Assembly: GCF_000143415.4 (NCBI RefSeq)
Contig: NW_003314267.1
Coordinates: 3,285,407 to 3,349,406, forward strand
Reading direction: 5' to 3'
Length of the DNA: 64,000 bases
DNA from: Selaginella moellendorffii
Lineage: Eukaryota; Streptophyta; Lycopodiopsida; Selaginellales; Selaginellaceae
The position numbers were made by a program, and so were the translations under genes. Shown here piece by piece: positions 44,636 to 55,102 of this stretch (position 1 is its first letter; each line of letters opens with the position of its first letter). A model generated the notes under the pieces. The model was not told where the DNA came from. It made no database searches and was given only the letters and a program-made list of their open reading frames with translations.

Positions 44636-47600
44636 ATTTGGTATCGAAGTTATTCCTTAATTCGACTCTTATTAGTGGCCAAATATATCATCAGTTGTAT
44701 AAGCATTGGAAGGTTCTAGGATTGGGCATATCCTCGAGGAGTAGCAATCGGAAGAACATGGCTTTTCACTCTAGTTCATGTGTGAGCTTGTATACAATGT
44801 GGTGGATAGAAAGGAGCTAGTAAGGGAACAACTTTGGGTTTTTTGGAACAGTATAAAGTTTTCTTCAGAGAGTGAGGATATGATCTGGATGAGCATTTGA
44901 CTTAGCAAACTGGCTAATATAGTGGTAAACAACTATAGTGGGATCATAGGAAAGATAAAGACTCCAAAACAATAAGAGAGTCAAAAAATTATTTTCATAT
45001 AGTTGAGGTTAATGCTCATGAATTTAATACTAAAATTAATGACCATGAAAGGTCAAATATGGATGAGGACACAAGTCCTTGAAATGGTAGCTAGGGCTAC
45101 CCTTTAATAAATACTAGAACAAACCCAAGGAGTTATGAGTGTATTTAGAGGATGGGTCGGTATTTTTATCTTATGGACAGATAGTCATAAGGGGCAAAGG
45201 TAGCCCATAAGAAATGAAAAATAATCAAATGTCGGAATAACATTTGCAAAGATGGTCCTTATGAGTAGGATATGAATACAAGGAGTTGTATTTTAATAAA
45301 CTAGCATCTCAAAATAGCCAAGAGGTTAGGATTTTATAGATTGTCAAATTAGCAAAGTCCAAAAAGCTAGATGACTCGAGTGGGGTCAAAAAATGGTCCT
45401 AAAGGACTGATAGAAGCATTTGGATTGAGGCATGTTGCACCCTACAAAGGATGAAGAGCATTATAAGATCCAAGTATAAGAACCGTGGGTATCTCATTCA
45501 TAGTAGAATATGCCATACTAAAATTATAAAAAAGGTGTTCCTAAAAGAAAGCAACTTTGGTGTAGAATTATATATAAACACTATGGTGCAATGCTAACTG
45601 ATAATTGGTATGAAAAACGACTACTTTGGTCTTAGCAAAAACCTAGACACTAATAAAAAGTGTTGTAAGGGTAGGCTCGTAGAGCCAATGGTGTGGAGAC
45701 ATCAAATATGCCAAGATGTGATGCCTTAAGGTCAAGTTAGTGGGCTCTTGCCAAATAAATCTCAATGAAAATGAAAATGGCATAACTTAAGTTGGAAGAC
45801 ATGTAGTTAGAGTGTGGTAACTCAAATAATGATAGAGGTGTGGAAGCACTAACAATGAGTTATAAAACTTGACAACTATGAAACAATTAAGCAAAAGGTG
45901 CAACATAATTGATTGGATTGGTAAAAGTTAACTACCCAAGACTTTTTATTGTCAATGTTGAAAAAGGAAATATTCGTTATCAAAAAAAATAATCATTGGG
46001 ACACTTAAATACTCTAAAACACTAGGAAGTGGTGTTTGGTATCATAAGGGCATTAAATAAAGCCCAAAGAACTAAGTCCCTAGCGAATAATGGATAAAAG
46101 GTGTTATTCAATGTCCAAGATTGCGGAGATGAGAAAAGTCTATCTATCTAAATTAAACAAAACCAAAAAGGATTTTGGCATGGTTAGCACTTACCTTTAA
46201 CATCACATGTTCCATATGGCAATTAGAAAGCTTGCAAAAAGGGAGGCTATAGCAAGTTAAGGGACAAAGTCCCTTTAAGGTTCCCAAAAACAATTTTAGA
46301 TAGGTTAATACCTAGAAAGACATGTGTAAATGGTTTATAAGAACACATGAAATTCAAGTGGCGTAGTAAAAGCATGATCTTGAAGCTTTCTATGAGGCGA
46401 TACTATCAAGGTTGGGGAAGTAGTTCCTAAGTGTTCAAAGAAATGGCTTTGAACGAAAGTCAATGGTTAAAAACTTTCACACTTATGCTAGAATCCATAT
46501 TATGCTAGTTGGGTGACTTGCTAATCTAGATTGGCAAGTTGGGGAAACAAAGACCCTAATTGATGGTGTTGATTTCAAAAAGGGTGGCTCATGAGGCCAA
46601 GCATAAAGGAGTTTATGTATTATCACAGATTTGTTAAATAAAAGGACTTAGCAGTTCGGAGGAACTAAGTTCCTAAGATATGATCCGTAACGTGTTTTGG
46701 GTATAAGTTGGTGTATTGGCATAGGAAGTCACGCTAGGCATCTTAGGTGATGCCATCTGTAAATGCATATACAAAGGTTGGGTTCGAGTCCTAACCCTTT
46801 AGTGTTTGGGTTCGTGCCCAAACTTACTAGGGCGTAGTGATGGTTTGGAATATAACGACACTCATTTTTTGGTAATCATGGACTCTTAATGAAGAAATTT
46901 GCTTGGGCACACCACTAAGTGGGGGATGCCTCGGAGTTGTGATGCATAGTTAAATTGCTTAATGTGAAAGCTTATCATATTTAATTTGAACACTTTAGTG
47001 CAAGTGGCACCAAAAGCATGGTGAATGAGATAGAGACACCCAATCTTAGTTTCTATGGATCCTTAGCCATAAGGGTTGGCTTGGGCATATTGCCAAGTGT
47101 GGAGGATGCTTCCGGGGTCATAGTCAACACCTTAAAGGTCTAGGAGACTTAGTTTTTATTAGCAAATCTGTTAATGTCAAAAGGAGATCACTAGGTGATC
47201 TTGTAGCTAAATAAGGATAAAGTCTTTGTTTGGTTAAAAAAATGAGATTCTAGTTCAAAGTGTTGATTTGAACTATTAGTAAAAGTGTGACTTAGTCAAG
47301 GTGACCAAGTAGAAAGGACACTTAAGAGAAATGAATGGTGTCAATGCGATGGTATGATGAATCTAAGAAAGTAGTCTCTAGAAAAGATCCATGAGAAGGT
47401 CACAAAGTTAGGCTGTGGATAGGCCTACAGCAGGAAATGCTAAAAAAACATGTTAAGAGTGAACACCTCTAGACTTGGCAAAGCAAAACTTTCGCTATGG
47501 AATTGAAAGAATACCTCAAGGATGGAGGTAGTGATCTTATGTTGTTTAGTGTAATAATCAAAGGATAGAAGCAAAAGACTAGTGCCCAAGAAAAGGCCAT

Positions 47601-48282
47601 GAAATTCATTATAAGAAATCCAAAAGGCAAAGTTAGTTGAAGAACACTAATGTATTGAATATTAACAAATTGTGGGAAAGGAAATATATTTCAAAGGATG
47701 GATTCCCAAATGCTTCAATTTGGCAAAAGTAAAAACTCCAAGGGAGGGAGATGCAAGGTAGCCAAATGACAAGGTTGTGGACAGCTCTAATACAAATTAT
47801 GATAATTAGAATTTAATGCTAAAGGTGGTATGAAATAGAAGAGAGGACAATAGTGCCCTTAAGTAGAGAACTTCTTAGGATAGGGAAGTGGAGATTGCAC
47901 AATATATGCAATGCAAGGTGACAGAGGCACTTAAGAAAATGATTTGAGAAGTCAATATAAAAGTTCCAAAGTGTAATAGTTATTTTGATAGAAACTGAGA
48001 TTACTTGGGAATAAATAGTGGGATTAAGATAAAGAAGATATCTCTAACAGGTTTAACAAGAACTAAACCAAATAAAGGGAGAGAACCACCAAAAGTGGTT
48101 TAATGAATCTCTAAGTTGGAGAGACTATACTCCCTAGAAGATAGGCAAAGCATGGTGAGCTTTCAATGTCGAACCATTGACAAATATTAACTTAGTGCCA
48201 AGGATGAATATGGTAATCCATTATGGGGTTACTTTATAAAATGGTTTATTATTCGATGAGGATATCGAATTTGTGGTGGAGT
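44636..48282 (+). mobile_element. Internal region of element E, non-coding
   Basis: Collinear with the interior of A (37,310-41,407) but clearly more diverged and AT-shifted, and shorter by about 450 bp (one deletion lies near 46,190, where text equivalent to 38,930-39,290 is missing). No coding motif. Many differences from A are G-to-A or C-to-T. Confidence 0.75.
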
Positions 48283-48509
48283 TGTGAGATATAAATCCCT
48301 AAGCCCCAAAGTGGAATCAAAAGGGTGCCACATGGTATTGGCCAAAACAGAAGCCAAACAAGTGTAACACATTTGGACTAAAAGCTTTAACTTTGATAGT
48401 CGAGAGTGGGAGTGGAACTCCCAACAAAGTGTTTAAAAAACAAGCACGAAGCAAGCAATAAGTGAGTCTTTAAAAAAGGGAGACAAGAGGATTAATACAT
48501 GACACATGG

Positions 48510-49130
48510 AAGTGTTGAGATGGAGCTCGAGAAGGACTCCAAGAAGGAGTTCAAGATAGAGTCCGAAATACACTTGAGAAGGAGTCCGAGATGGAGTCTA
48601 AGGTGGACCCAAAATAGAGTTCGAGATGGACCCGAGATAGAGTTAGAAATAAAGTCTGAGAGGGACCCGAGATGGAGTCCAAGGTTGAGGCCGAGAAAGA
48701 GACTAAGACTGAGACCAAGATCGAGACCGAGACCGAGACCGAAACCGAGACTAAGACTGAGTTTGAGTCCGAGTTCAAGTCCAAATCCAAGTCCAAGGCT
48801 GAAAGCCCAAAGCATTCATCTCCCAGACCCTAGGGGGTGAACTCTAAAAGTATAGGAGGAGGAAGATTCCAGTGGAGTTAGTTTGGCTAGGAAAGGCTAA
48901 TGTGACCAAAGAAGGCTTGAGATGGACCCAAGATGGAGTTTGAGATGGACCTGAGATGGAGTTCGAAATGAACCTGAGATGGAGTCCGAGATGGAGTCTG
49001 AGGTCGAGTCCGAGATGGACACAAGATAGAGTCTAAGGTTAAGGCTGAGAAAAAGACCGAAACTGAGACCAAGACTAAAACTAAGTCTGAGTCCAAGTCC
49101 GAGTCTGAGTTTGAGGCTGAAAGCCTAAAG
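48510..49130 (+). repeat. Duplicated minisatellite blocks in 3' LTR of E
   Basis: Two blocks (48,510-48,800 and 48,915-49,130) of 12-bp GAGATGGAGTCC-type units, each followed by GCTGAAAGCC, CTCCCAGACCCTAGGGGG and AAAAGTATAG. The spacing shows that satellite and module were duplicated together. Confidence 0.85.
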
Positions 49131-49941
49131 CGTTCATCTCCCAGACCCTAGGGGGTTTGGTGAGCTCCAAAAGTATAGTAGAGAGAGGATTCTAGTGGAG
49201 CTAGTTTAGCCAAGAAAGGCCAGTGTGACCAAGGAAGGCTATACCCACGTGTTGGGTGATGATATATCCACTAAGGAGTCCAAGACTAGAGTGAATATGG
49301 ATAGACAAGTGGGGTAACTTAATGAAATGTTCAAAAGTTAGCTTTAGCTCCCCTAAGAGATTAAATGATTGATGCTTCCAATCCAAATGTGGATGGTACT
49401 ACCTACTTGGATACCTTGTGTGGCTCATCAGAACCTTGCTCTAGCCAATTGGTTAAGGCACATAAGGGTGGAAGGTGGGGAGAGTACCCACAAGGCTCAC
49501 ATATGGCTACAGTGTTTTGAAATGTTGTCCTAAAGTCCTAGGTTGTGGAAAGGAAGAAGAGTAATCCTTTGGTATAGTGACCAAGGATATGGTCACATGG
49601 TGAGGAAATACTAAAGGTTAGTAAGACTTAGTGGTTGGGCCTTTGGGCCGGCAGTATTGGCAAGCATACATATGGATGGAGGGGAACTTGGTGGGAATGG
49701 AAGAAGGGATAATATGGAAGAGTGTTCCCTATATTTCTAGGCATCGTAAAGGTGTTAAAGTGTGGTCAATAAATGACCACTCATGTATAGAGGGCCTAGT
49801 TTTTGAGAGACAGGACTATGGTGCAAGTGGTGTTAGACCACCGGTGTGACAAAGGTGAATAAACATGGCCTTAGTATAATGAGTTAATATGTCGGTAGTA
49901 CCTTTGTGTGTCGGTCAAGGGATTATACACATGGAGCACTT

Positions 49942-50612
49942 TGTAGCGCATGTGATTATGGGATGAGATTTGGATATACTGTCACCGTGGATCCTTGGAA
50001 CCTTGGGGGATAAATAGGGATAAAATAGCCACTAAGGGCTCTCTCATCAAGCAATTACCCCTTTTCTAGTTAGCTTAAAGGGAGAGAGATAAGGTGCGCT
50101 ACAGTTGGTATCGGAGCAAATGGCACGGGTTCGATTCCCATTGATTAGTGGCTACTTAAAAGTATAATATACCCTTGAGTAAGGTATATTCCTACCCCTA
50201 AAATTTGAAATCGTACGTATTGGGCATCCATACGTACGTCCTTCCTCTTGTGTGGAGTATCCACGGACAAAGGTATCCACTGTGGGACTGCAGTACGGGT
50301 GGACTAGTTGTCTCACAGGAATAGCTGGTCTACACAATGGAAGGATTGGTAGATTGAGTGCGGAAATGGAGGTGCTAGTTCCCCTTGGCTCAGTAGGGGT
50401 TGTTAGTCAATAGTCAATGAGGACATTGACATCTCTAAAGGGGGAATGAGTGTAGCGCATGTGATCATGGGATGAGATTTGGATATACTGTCACCGTGGA
50501 TCCTTGGAACTTTAGGGGATAAATGGGGATAAAATAGCCACTAAGGGGTTTCTCATTAAGCAATTGCCCTTTTTCTAGTTGGGTTAAGGAGAAAGAGATA
50601 AGGTGCACTACA
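49942..50612 (+). mobile_element. TRIM element T2, 671 bp with 162-bp LTRs
   Basis: LTRs at 49,942-50,103 and 50,451-50,612, both 162 bp, beginning TGTAGCGCATGTGA and ending CTACA. The primer site TGGTATCGGAGC lies at 50,106-50,117, and a purine-rich tract AAAGGGGGAATGAG directly precedes the second LTR. It is flanked by the 4-bp duplication actt (49,938-49,941 and 50,613-50,616), matching the uninterrupted GAGCACTTGGACC of sister LTRs. The 347-bp interior is non-coding and contains a tRNA B-box-like motif GGTTCGATTCC (50,128-50,138). Confidence 0.93.
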
Positions 50613-50761
50613 ACTTGGACCAAGTGCAAAGGCTGAGTGGCATATATGCCATTCATGGAGTTAACAAGTCCCCAAATCCGAAATAAAACTTATGGAGGTT
50701 GTGAGTGAAACCAAGGTATGGTTAAATGACTAAAGTATAATGGAAAATTTAGTCACTTACA

Positions 50762-50909
50762 CAAGAGTAAAGCTGGGTGTGAAGTTGAGAAAGAAGCAAC
50801 AACAGGCAGCTTGGGTATGAAGTTGAGAAAGAAGCAACAACCAAGCAACACTTAGTACCATGCACCTATTGCCATGTGGACCAGTCCCAACTTAGACTAT
50901 TCACTCATC
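50762..50909. repeat. Left palindrome arm, middle part
   Basis: Between element E and the family D solo LTR. The bases 50,872-50,909 match in reverse 55,766-55,800 (GGACCAGTCCCAAC against the complement at the right arm). A local tandem repeat (AAGTTGAGAAAGAAGCAACAA, two copies about 50,780-50,845) lies in it. Confidence 0.65.
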
Positions 50910-52126
50910 TGTAAGCCACAAATTTTTCCTTTCCAATTTGCCAGCTTACCTCATCTATCCGACCAACACTGCCTTAGCTTTAGCTAAGTTCCCTTGCCAA
51001 GGTTTTCACCTATGGTACCAACTCCTACTTGGTCTTACTTGGTATCAGCTACTCACTACACGAGCAATAGAGCGTTAGCCATCCATCCACGGATTCCCAA
51101 ATCTCTCCCAATCCCCCTCCCCGGGTTAGACTGGACTTAAAGGTCGGCTACACTCCCCACAAGCACAAACAGCCAAGCACACCAAGCCTCTAAGTTCCTA
51201 ACAACCCCTGGGTCCCCAAAAATTTGTTTAGGGGCCCCTTAAAATCCAAATTTTGGGGGGAAACCTTTTTTTGGGGGGGCGGGGGAAAAACCCCGGGGCC
51301 AAAAAACCGGGGGGGGGGCCTTTGGGGGCCCCCCCCCCCCCCCCCCCCCACCTTCCATCCCGAAGGGAAGGCCCAAGCCCCTAGGAAGGGCGAGGACCAA
51401 TGAGCCGCAAGGTACTCAAGTGGGGCACCATTCCATATGAGCCGGGAGCACCGAAATCGATTTCCCTTTTAGAAGTGGGAGTTGCTCTTGAGCACTTTCT
51501 TGGGTGGCCCCTCCGACACCACCCGAGTCCATACTCACTCCCACCCAAGGCCCCTCAGCCCCAATCTCAACTTTAAGTCAGTTTGGAATCACCACTAGAG
51601 AGTTCCTTCAAAACTAATTCCTAGACCTCACTATCCCTACTATACTTTTGAAACCTCCTACAGCCGCCCCCCTCCCCCTCCTCCCCTCCTTGGGAGACGC
51701 ATGCTTTGGGCTTTCACCCCTTGACCTGTATTAGTACTTAGACTCGGTCTTAGACTCATTCTCGGACTCGATCTCGAACCCAACTTCGGACTCAGTCTTG
51801 AACTCGATCTCGAACTCGATCTCAAACCCAATCTCGGACTCGATCTCAGACCCGATCTTGGACTCGATCTCGGACTCGATCTCAGACCCGATCTCGGACT
51901 CTATTTCAGACCCGATCTCAGACTTGATCTCAGACCCGATCTCGGACTTAATTTCAGACTCAATCTCGGACCCAATCTCAGATTTCGGACTCTATCTCAA
52001 ACTCAGTCTCGAGTTGGTCTTAGACTCAATCTTAGACTCGATCCCATCCGATGAACTCTTTGTCATTTTGGTTATGCTTTTGGGGATCTTTTAGCCTACG
52101 ACACCTCAGGGAGTTGATTCCTTACA
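50910..52126 (-). repeat. Solo LTR of family D inserted in the left palindrome arm
   Basis: Reverse copy of the LTR at 3,968-5,313. It starts TGTAAGCCACAAAT and ends TTGATTCCTTACA. The flanks (tcatc and ccacc, differing by two transitions) fit a mutated 5-bp target duplication, and the right palindrome arm (around 55,745-55,766) shows the uninterrupted sequence. It includes a minisatellite (51,738-52,050) and a poor-quality stretch (51,205-51,352). Confidence 0.78.
51738..52050 (-). repeat. Minisatellite in family D solo LTR
   Basis: Units such as GAGATCGAGTCC and GAGATCGGGTCT on the minus strand, the family D type. The 98-codon Asp/Ser/Ile-rich frame on the plus strand is a repeat artefact. 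Confidence 0.9.
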
Positions 52127-52447
52127 CCACCCTCACAAACTAATTGACAAATTCGAACATAAAGCATTCCTTAGTAAATTGTGATTCTAAAATATTTTTG
52201 TTAGAGCCATAAGGGAACCTTGGGTGCTATCAACTACATGTTTGCAAACCAAGTCTAAGAGAAAGTGGAATATAATTAAATCTTTGGAAAAAGTTAAAAG
52301 AGTGGAGGTCCTTGACCATATGGCCCGCTTCTTGTAAAGCTCTTGGAAGATACTTTTTTCATTAACAATAGAAACCAACTCTTATAATTCAGCCAAGTAC
52401 AAATGACTTAGTAAAACAAACTATATAATATTAAAAGAACAATGGTA

Positions 52448-52550
52448 TACCTTTTTATTTGTTAGAATTTATATTAGAATCTAGTCTTATTGATAGAGGC
52501 TCTATCAATAAGACTAGATTCTAATATAAATTCTAACAAATAAAAAGGTA
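52448..52550. repeat. Perfect 103-bp hairpin palindrome
   Basis: Two 51-bp arms around a single central G at 52,499. The arm includes TAAGACTAGATTCTAATATA. Only one arm-length copy exists at the matching place in the right half (55,384-55,436), so the hairpin arose by local inverted duplication in the left arm only. It would extrude as a cruciform or a fold-back RNA. Confidence 0.9.
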
Positions 52551-52849
52551 GTTGGGTTTTCTTTCATAATTTCTTGGAGGTGCAAATACTAAGTATTGGG
52601 ATAAATACTTAATATAAACTACTTAGTATACCCAACTAAGTCTATAGAATATAAATGCTAAATGTCTGCTTTTTTAATAAAAGATTTTTATAAATACATT
52701 AATTAATTCAACAGTTAGAGATATAATTTGTTAATTGATTCGATAAGTTTAGAATCTTTAGTTCTTAAAATACTACTCAGTAAAAAAAATTTACTTTCTA
52801 TTAAGAGATATTTAAAGTACCAATAATATGACTTAAAATTTGAATATTT

Positions 52850-53571
52850 TATATTTTTTATACATTTAATATGATTAGCAGTATTACTTTCCCACCAAAA
52901 TTTATTTGGCCTTTTTATTTCATAGGAAACAAGATTACAATCATTTTCTAAAGTTAAAATTGTTATAGAGAAATATTTAATACAAAATTTATTAATAGGC
53001 CACATAATATTATTTTTCTCAGAATGTAATACAATATTACCATCTATTTGAAGACTAAGGATACAAATTCCAAAATAATTATATTTACTTCCTATTTTCC
53101 TTAATAAATAATTTCCAGAATATAAAGAAATTTTACACTTTTAGTCAACCAATAATATGTTTATATCATTTGGAGATGTTATAATTTGATTAGTTTAAAG
53201 CAAATGATGTTTAAACCCAGTTTTTAAAGATGTTTTACTAATATCACAATTCTTGCTATGTAATAAATAATCTTTATATGTTCTATTATATGTATTATAA
53301 TGATACTTTTTGTAAAAAATACTATATTCAATTTGATAATAATTAGAATTTATTTTTATTTCATCAGAACGTGATTCATAAAAAGTTTTTCAGTATGTTT
53401 TAATCAAATGCCTAAATGTAGCCCTTAGTGTATGACCTTTGATTCTTCTTATATCATTTAAAAATGTACTTGATTCACAATAAGGTTGATTACCTTGCAT
53501 TCTGTTGAAAGTGACAAGTTTTACCTTAGTCAACCACAAATAAATCATTATAGTTTACTGGATAAGTTGTA
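52850..53571 (-). pseudogene. Left-arm copy of the lectin gene, truncated and with stops
   Basis: The minus strand aligns with codons from about 66 to the end of the intact gene at 54,167-55,102. The promoter, start codon and first ~65 codons are deleted (junction near 53,571). In-frame stops occur at 53,526-53,528 (TAA), 53,390-53,392 (TGA), 53,195-53,197 (TAA) and again at the codon equivalent to residue 214. The original stop is lost by a one-base shift. The lectin motif region still reads LTLENDCNLVSYE, so the gene died fairly recently or slowly. No expression is expected. Confidence 0.88.
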
Positions 53572-53660
53572 TCTTTTTATATCTGCTTTTCTTTTTTGGG
53601 TGTAAGATAGGATCTAGAGGGATATAAAAGACACATCAATGAATATGCAAGATGTGCAAG

Positions 53661-53894
53661 TACTGTGTCTAAATCCTTTTATATAGAATTCTTTAACTAT
53701 TCTTTAACTGTTGCACATGCATAATGGGGTTTCTATGTAAAATTTAACATTTGGATTAAGATCGTTCTAATCTTTAGATGCTACTAGAGGCTTATTTGGA
53801 TTAAGATGGTTCTAATTTTTAAATGCTACTAGCATGTAGAGGTTTATTTTGCGGTGTTTGCCATGACACTTAAGTATATCCTTTAGATAGAAAT
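53661..53894. other. Spacer at the centre of the palindrome
   Basis: About 230 bp of AT-rich DNA not shared between arms. It contains a tandem duplication of about 46 bp (53,751-53,796 and 53,797-53,848; each has TTTGGATTAAGAT and ATGCTACTAG). No gene is visible. Confidence 0.7.
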
Positions 53895-54055
53895 TATGCA
53901 ACTTACACATCTTGCATATTTATTGATGTGTCTTTTATATTCCTCTAGATCTTATCTTCAACCCTTCAAGAAAAGCAGATGATATAATAGTATAAAAAGA
54001 TTTAAAATGATTTATTTAATCATTGGATTAAAATTAATCTGACCACTTGCTTTTG

Positions 54056-54063
54056 TATATAAG
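54056..54063 (+). promoter_or_regulatory. Candidate TATA box of the lectin gene
   Basis: TATATAAG about 110 bp upstream of the start codon. A leader of roughly 80 bases would follow. The box lies in the segment that is missing from the left-arm copy. Confidence 0.5.
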
Positions 54064-54166
54064 AGAGGGATTTAGGCTAATAAAAGTAGGCAAAGTTTTA
54101 CTATTATAACTGAAGAAAAATACACGAATTTAATTTAAAATAAAATAGAGGTATCATTAATCTATA

Positions 54167-55102
54167 ATGTGTAATTTTGAGATTATTCTAAAAAGGAAAA
54201 AAATAACCAACTTATTACTAATAGTATTTTATTTTTCTATAGTTTATGCAGTAAAAAATAAACATATAGTTTATTGGGGAGAAAATAATTCTTTGTCAAC
54301 ACAAGAAATGGGAATGATTATTAGTGATGGATTTGAAAATTTATTAACTAATATTCGTACAATAAACACAACTTATCCAGTAACCTATAGTGATTTATTT
54401 GTGGTTGACTTAGGTAAAACAGGTTCTGCTGTTGTCACTTTCAACAGAATGGAAGCTAATGAACTTTATTGTGAATCAAGTCCAGTTTCAAATGATATGA
54501 ACAGAATCAAAGGTAATACACTAAGAGCTACATTTAGAAATTTGATTAATACATACAGAAATACTTTTTCTGAAGCACTTTCTGATGGATGTCAAATAAA
54601 TTCTAAGTCTTATCAAATTGAATATGGTATTGTTTACAAAAATTCTCATTATAACACATATAATAGAACATATAGAGATTATTTATTACATAGCAAGAAT
54701 TGTGATATTAGTAAAACATCTCTAAAAATTGGGTTTAAACATAATTTTCTCTATACTAATCAATTTATAACATCTCCAAATGGTATAAACATATTATTTG
54801 TTGAGTCAAATTGTAAAATTTCTTTATATTCTGGAAAGTTTTTATTATGGAGAAGAGGAAGTAAATATAATTATTTTGGAATTTGTGTCCTTACTCTTCA
54901 AGTAGATGGTAATATTGTATTATATTCTGAGAAAAATAATATTATGTGGTCTATTAATAAATTTTGTATTAAATGTTTATCTATAACAATTTTAACTTTA
55001 CAAAATGATTGTAATCTTATTTCCTATGAAGTAAAAAGACCAAATAAAATTTGGTGGGAAAGTAATACTGCTAATCATATTAAATGTATAAAAAAAATAT
55101 AA
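54167..55102 (+). CDS. Secreted protein with GNA/bulb-type mannose-binding lectin domain
   Basis: An intact, intronless 311-codon frame. Residues 1-28 form a signal peptide: basic start (KRKK), hydrophobic core LLLIVFYFSIVYA, likely cleavage after Ala28, so the product is probably secreted. Residues about 29-185 are an unrecognised domain with several Cys and potential N-glycosylation sites. Residues about 190-305 are a bulb-type (GNA-like, B-lectin) domain. It has two good copies of the sugar-binding motif QxDxNxVxY, at 245-253 (QVDGNIVLY) and 279-287 (QNDCNLISY, with Ile for Val and one Cys), and a degenerate third at 213-221 (ESNCKISLY). Three such sites is the family's usual number. Binding to mannose-type glycans is inferred. 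Composition is far more AT-rich than nearby genes, suggesting a separate origin. No transmembrane or kinase domain follows, so it is not a lectin receptor kinase. Confidence 0.85.
   Translation: MCNFEIILKRKKITNLLLIVFYFSIVYAVKNKHIVYWGENNSLSTQEMGMIISDGFENLLTNIRTINTTYPVTYSDLFVVDLGKTGSAVVTFNRMEANELYCESSPVSNDMNRIKGNTLRATFRNLINTYRNTFSEALSDGCQINSKSYQIEYGIVYKNSHYNTYNRTYRDYLLHSKNCDISKTSLKIGFKHNFLYTNQFITSPNGINILFVESNCKISLYSGKFLLWRRGSKYNYFGICVLTLQVDGNIVLYSEKNNIMWSINKFCIKCLSITILTLQNDCNLISYEVKRPNKIWWESNTANHIKCIKKI

Larger units (their letters stand above)
34966..50761 (+). mobile_element. Non-coding LTR element E (family 1) hosting nested insertions
   Basis: Bounded by TGTGAGACAC at the start and AGTCACTTACA at the end, with a perfect 5-bp target duplication caaga (34,961-34,965 and 50,762-50,766). 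The undisturbed palindrome arm at about 55,790-55,810 represents the empty site. The 5' LTR is split (34,966-35,038 and 43,163-44,635) by insertion F, which itself holds element A. The internal region (44,636-48,282) has no coding motif. The 3' LTR (48,283-50,761) holds TRIM T2. Non-autonomous, LARD-like. Confidence 0.85.
48283..50761 (+). repeat. 3' LTR of element E
   Basis: Begins TGTGAGATAT and ends GTCACTTACA. The minisatellite plus module is tandemly duplicated (48,500-48,890 and 48,905-49,190). The TRIM T2 occupies 49,942-50,612. Without it the LTR is about 1.8 kb. Confidence 0.82.
52127..53660. repeat. Left inner palindrome arm (AT-rich core side)
   Basis: Reads as the reverse complement of 53,895-55,766, with a deletion of about 360 bp relative to the right arm near 53,571. 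Matching landmarks: 52,140-52,380 with 55,500-55,740, 52,550-52,640 with 55,310-55,400, 53,590-53,650 with 53,900-53,990. The outer part has ordinary composition and the inner part is very AT-rich. Confidence 0.88.

Noticed and set aside
54167-55102. Lectin receptor-like kinase or S-locus type protein
   Set aside because: No transmembrane segment, PAN/EGF module or kinase domain follows the lectin domain, and the frame stops directly after it.
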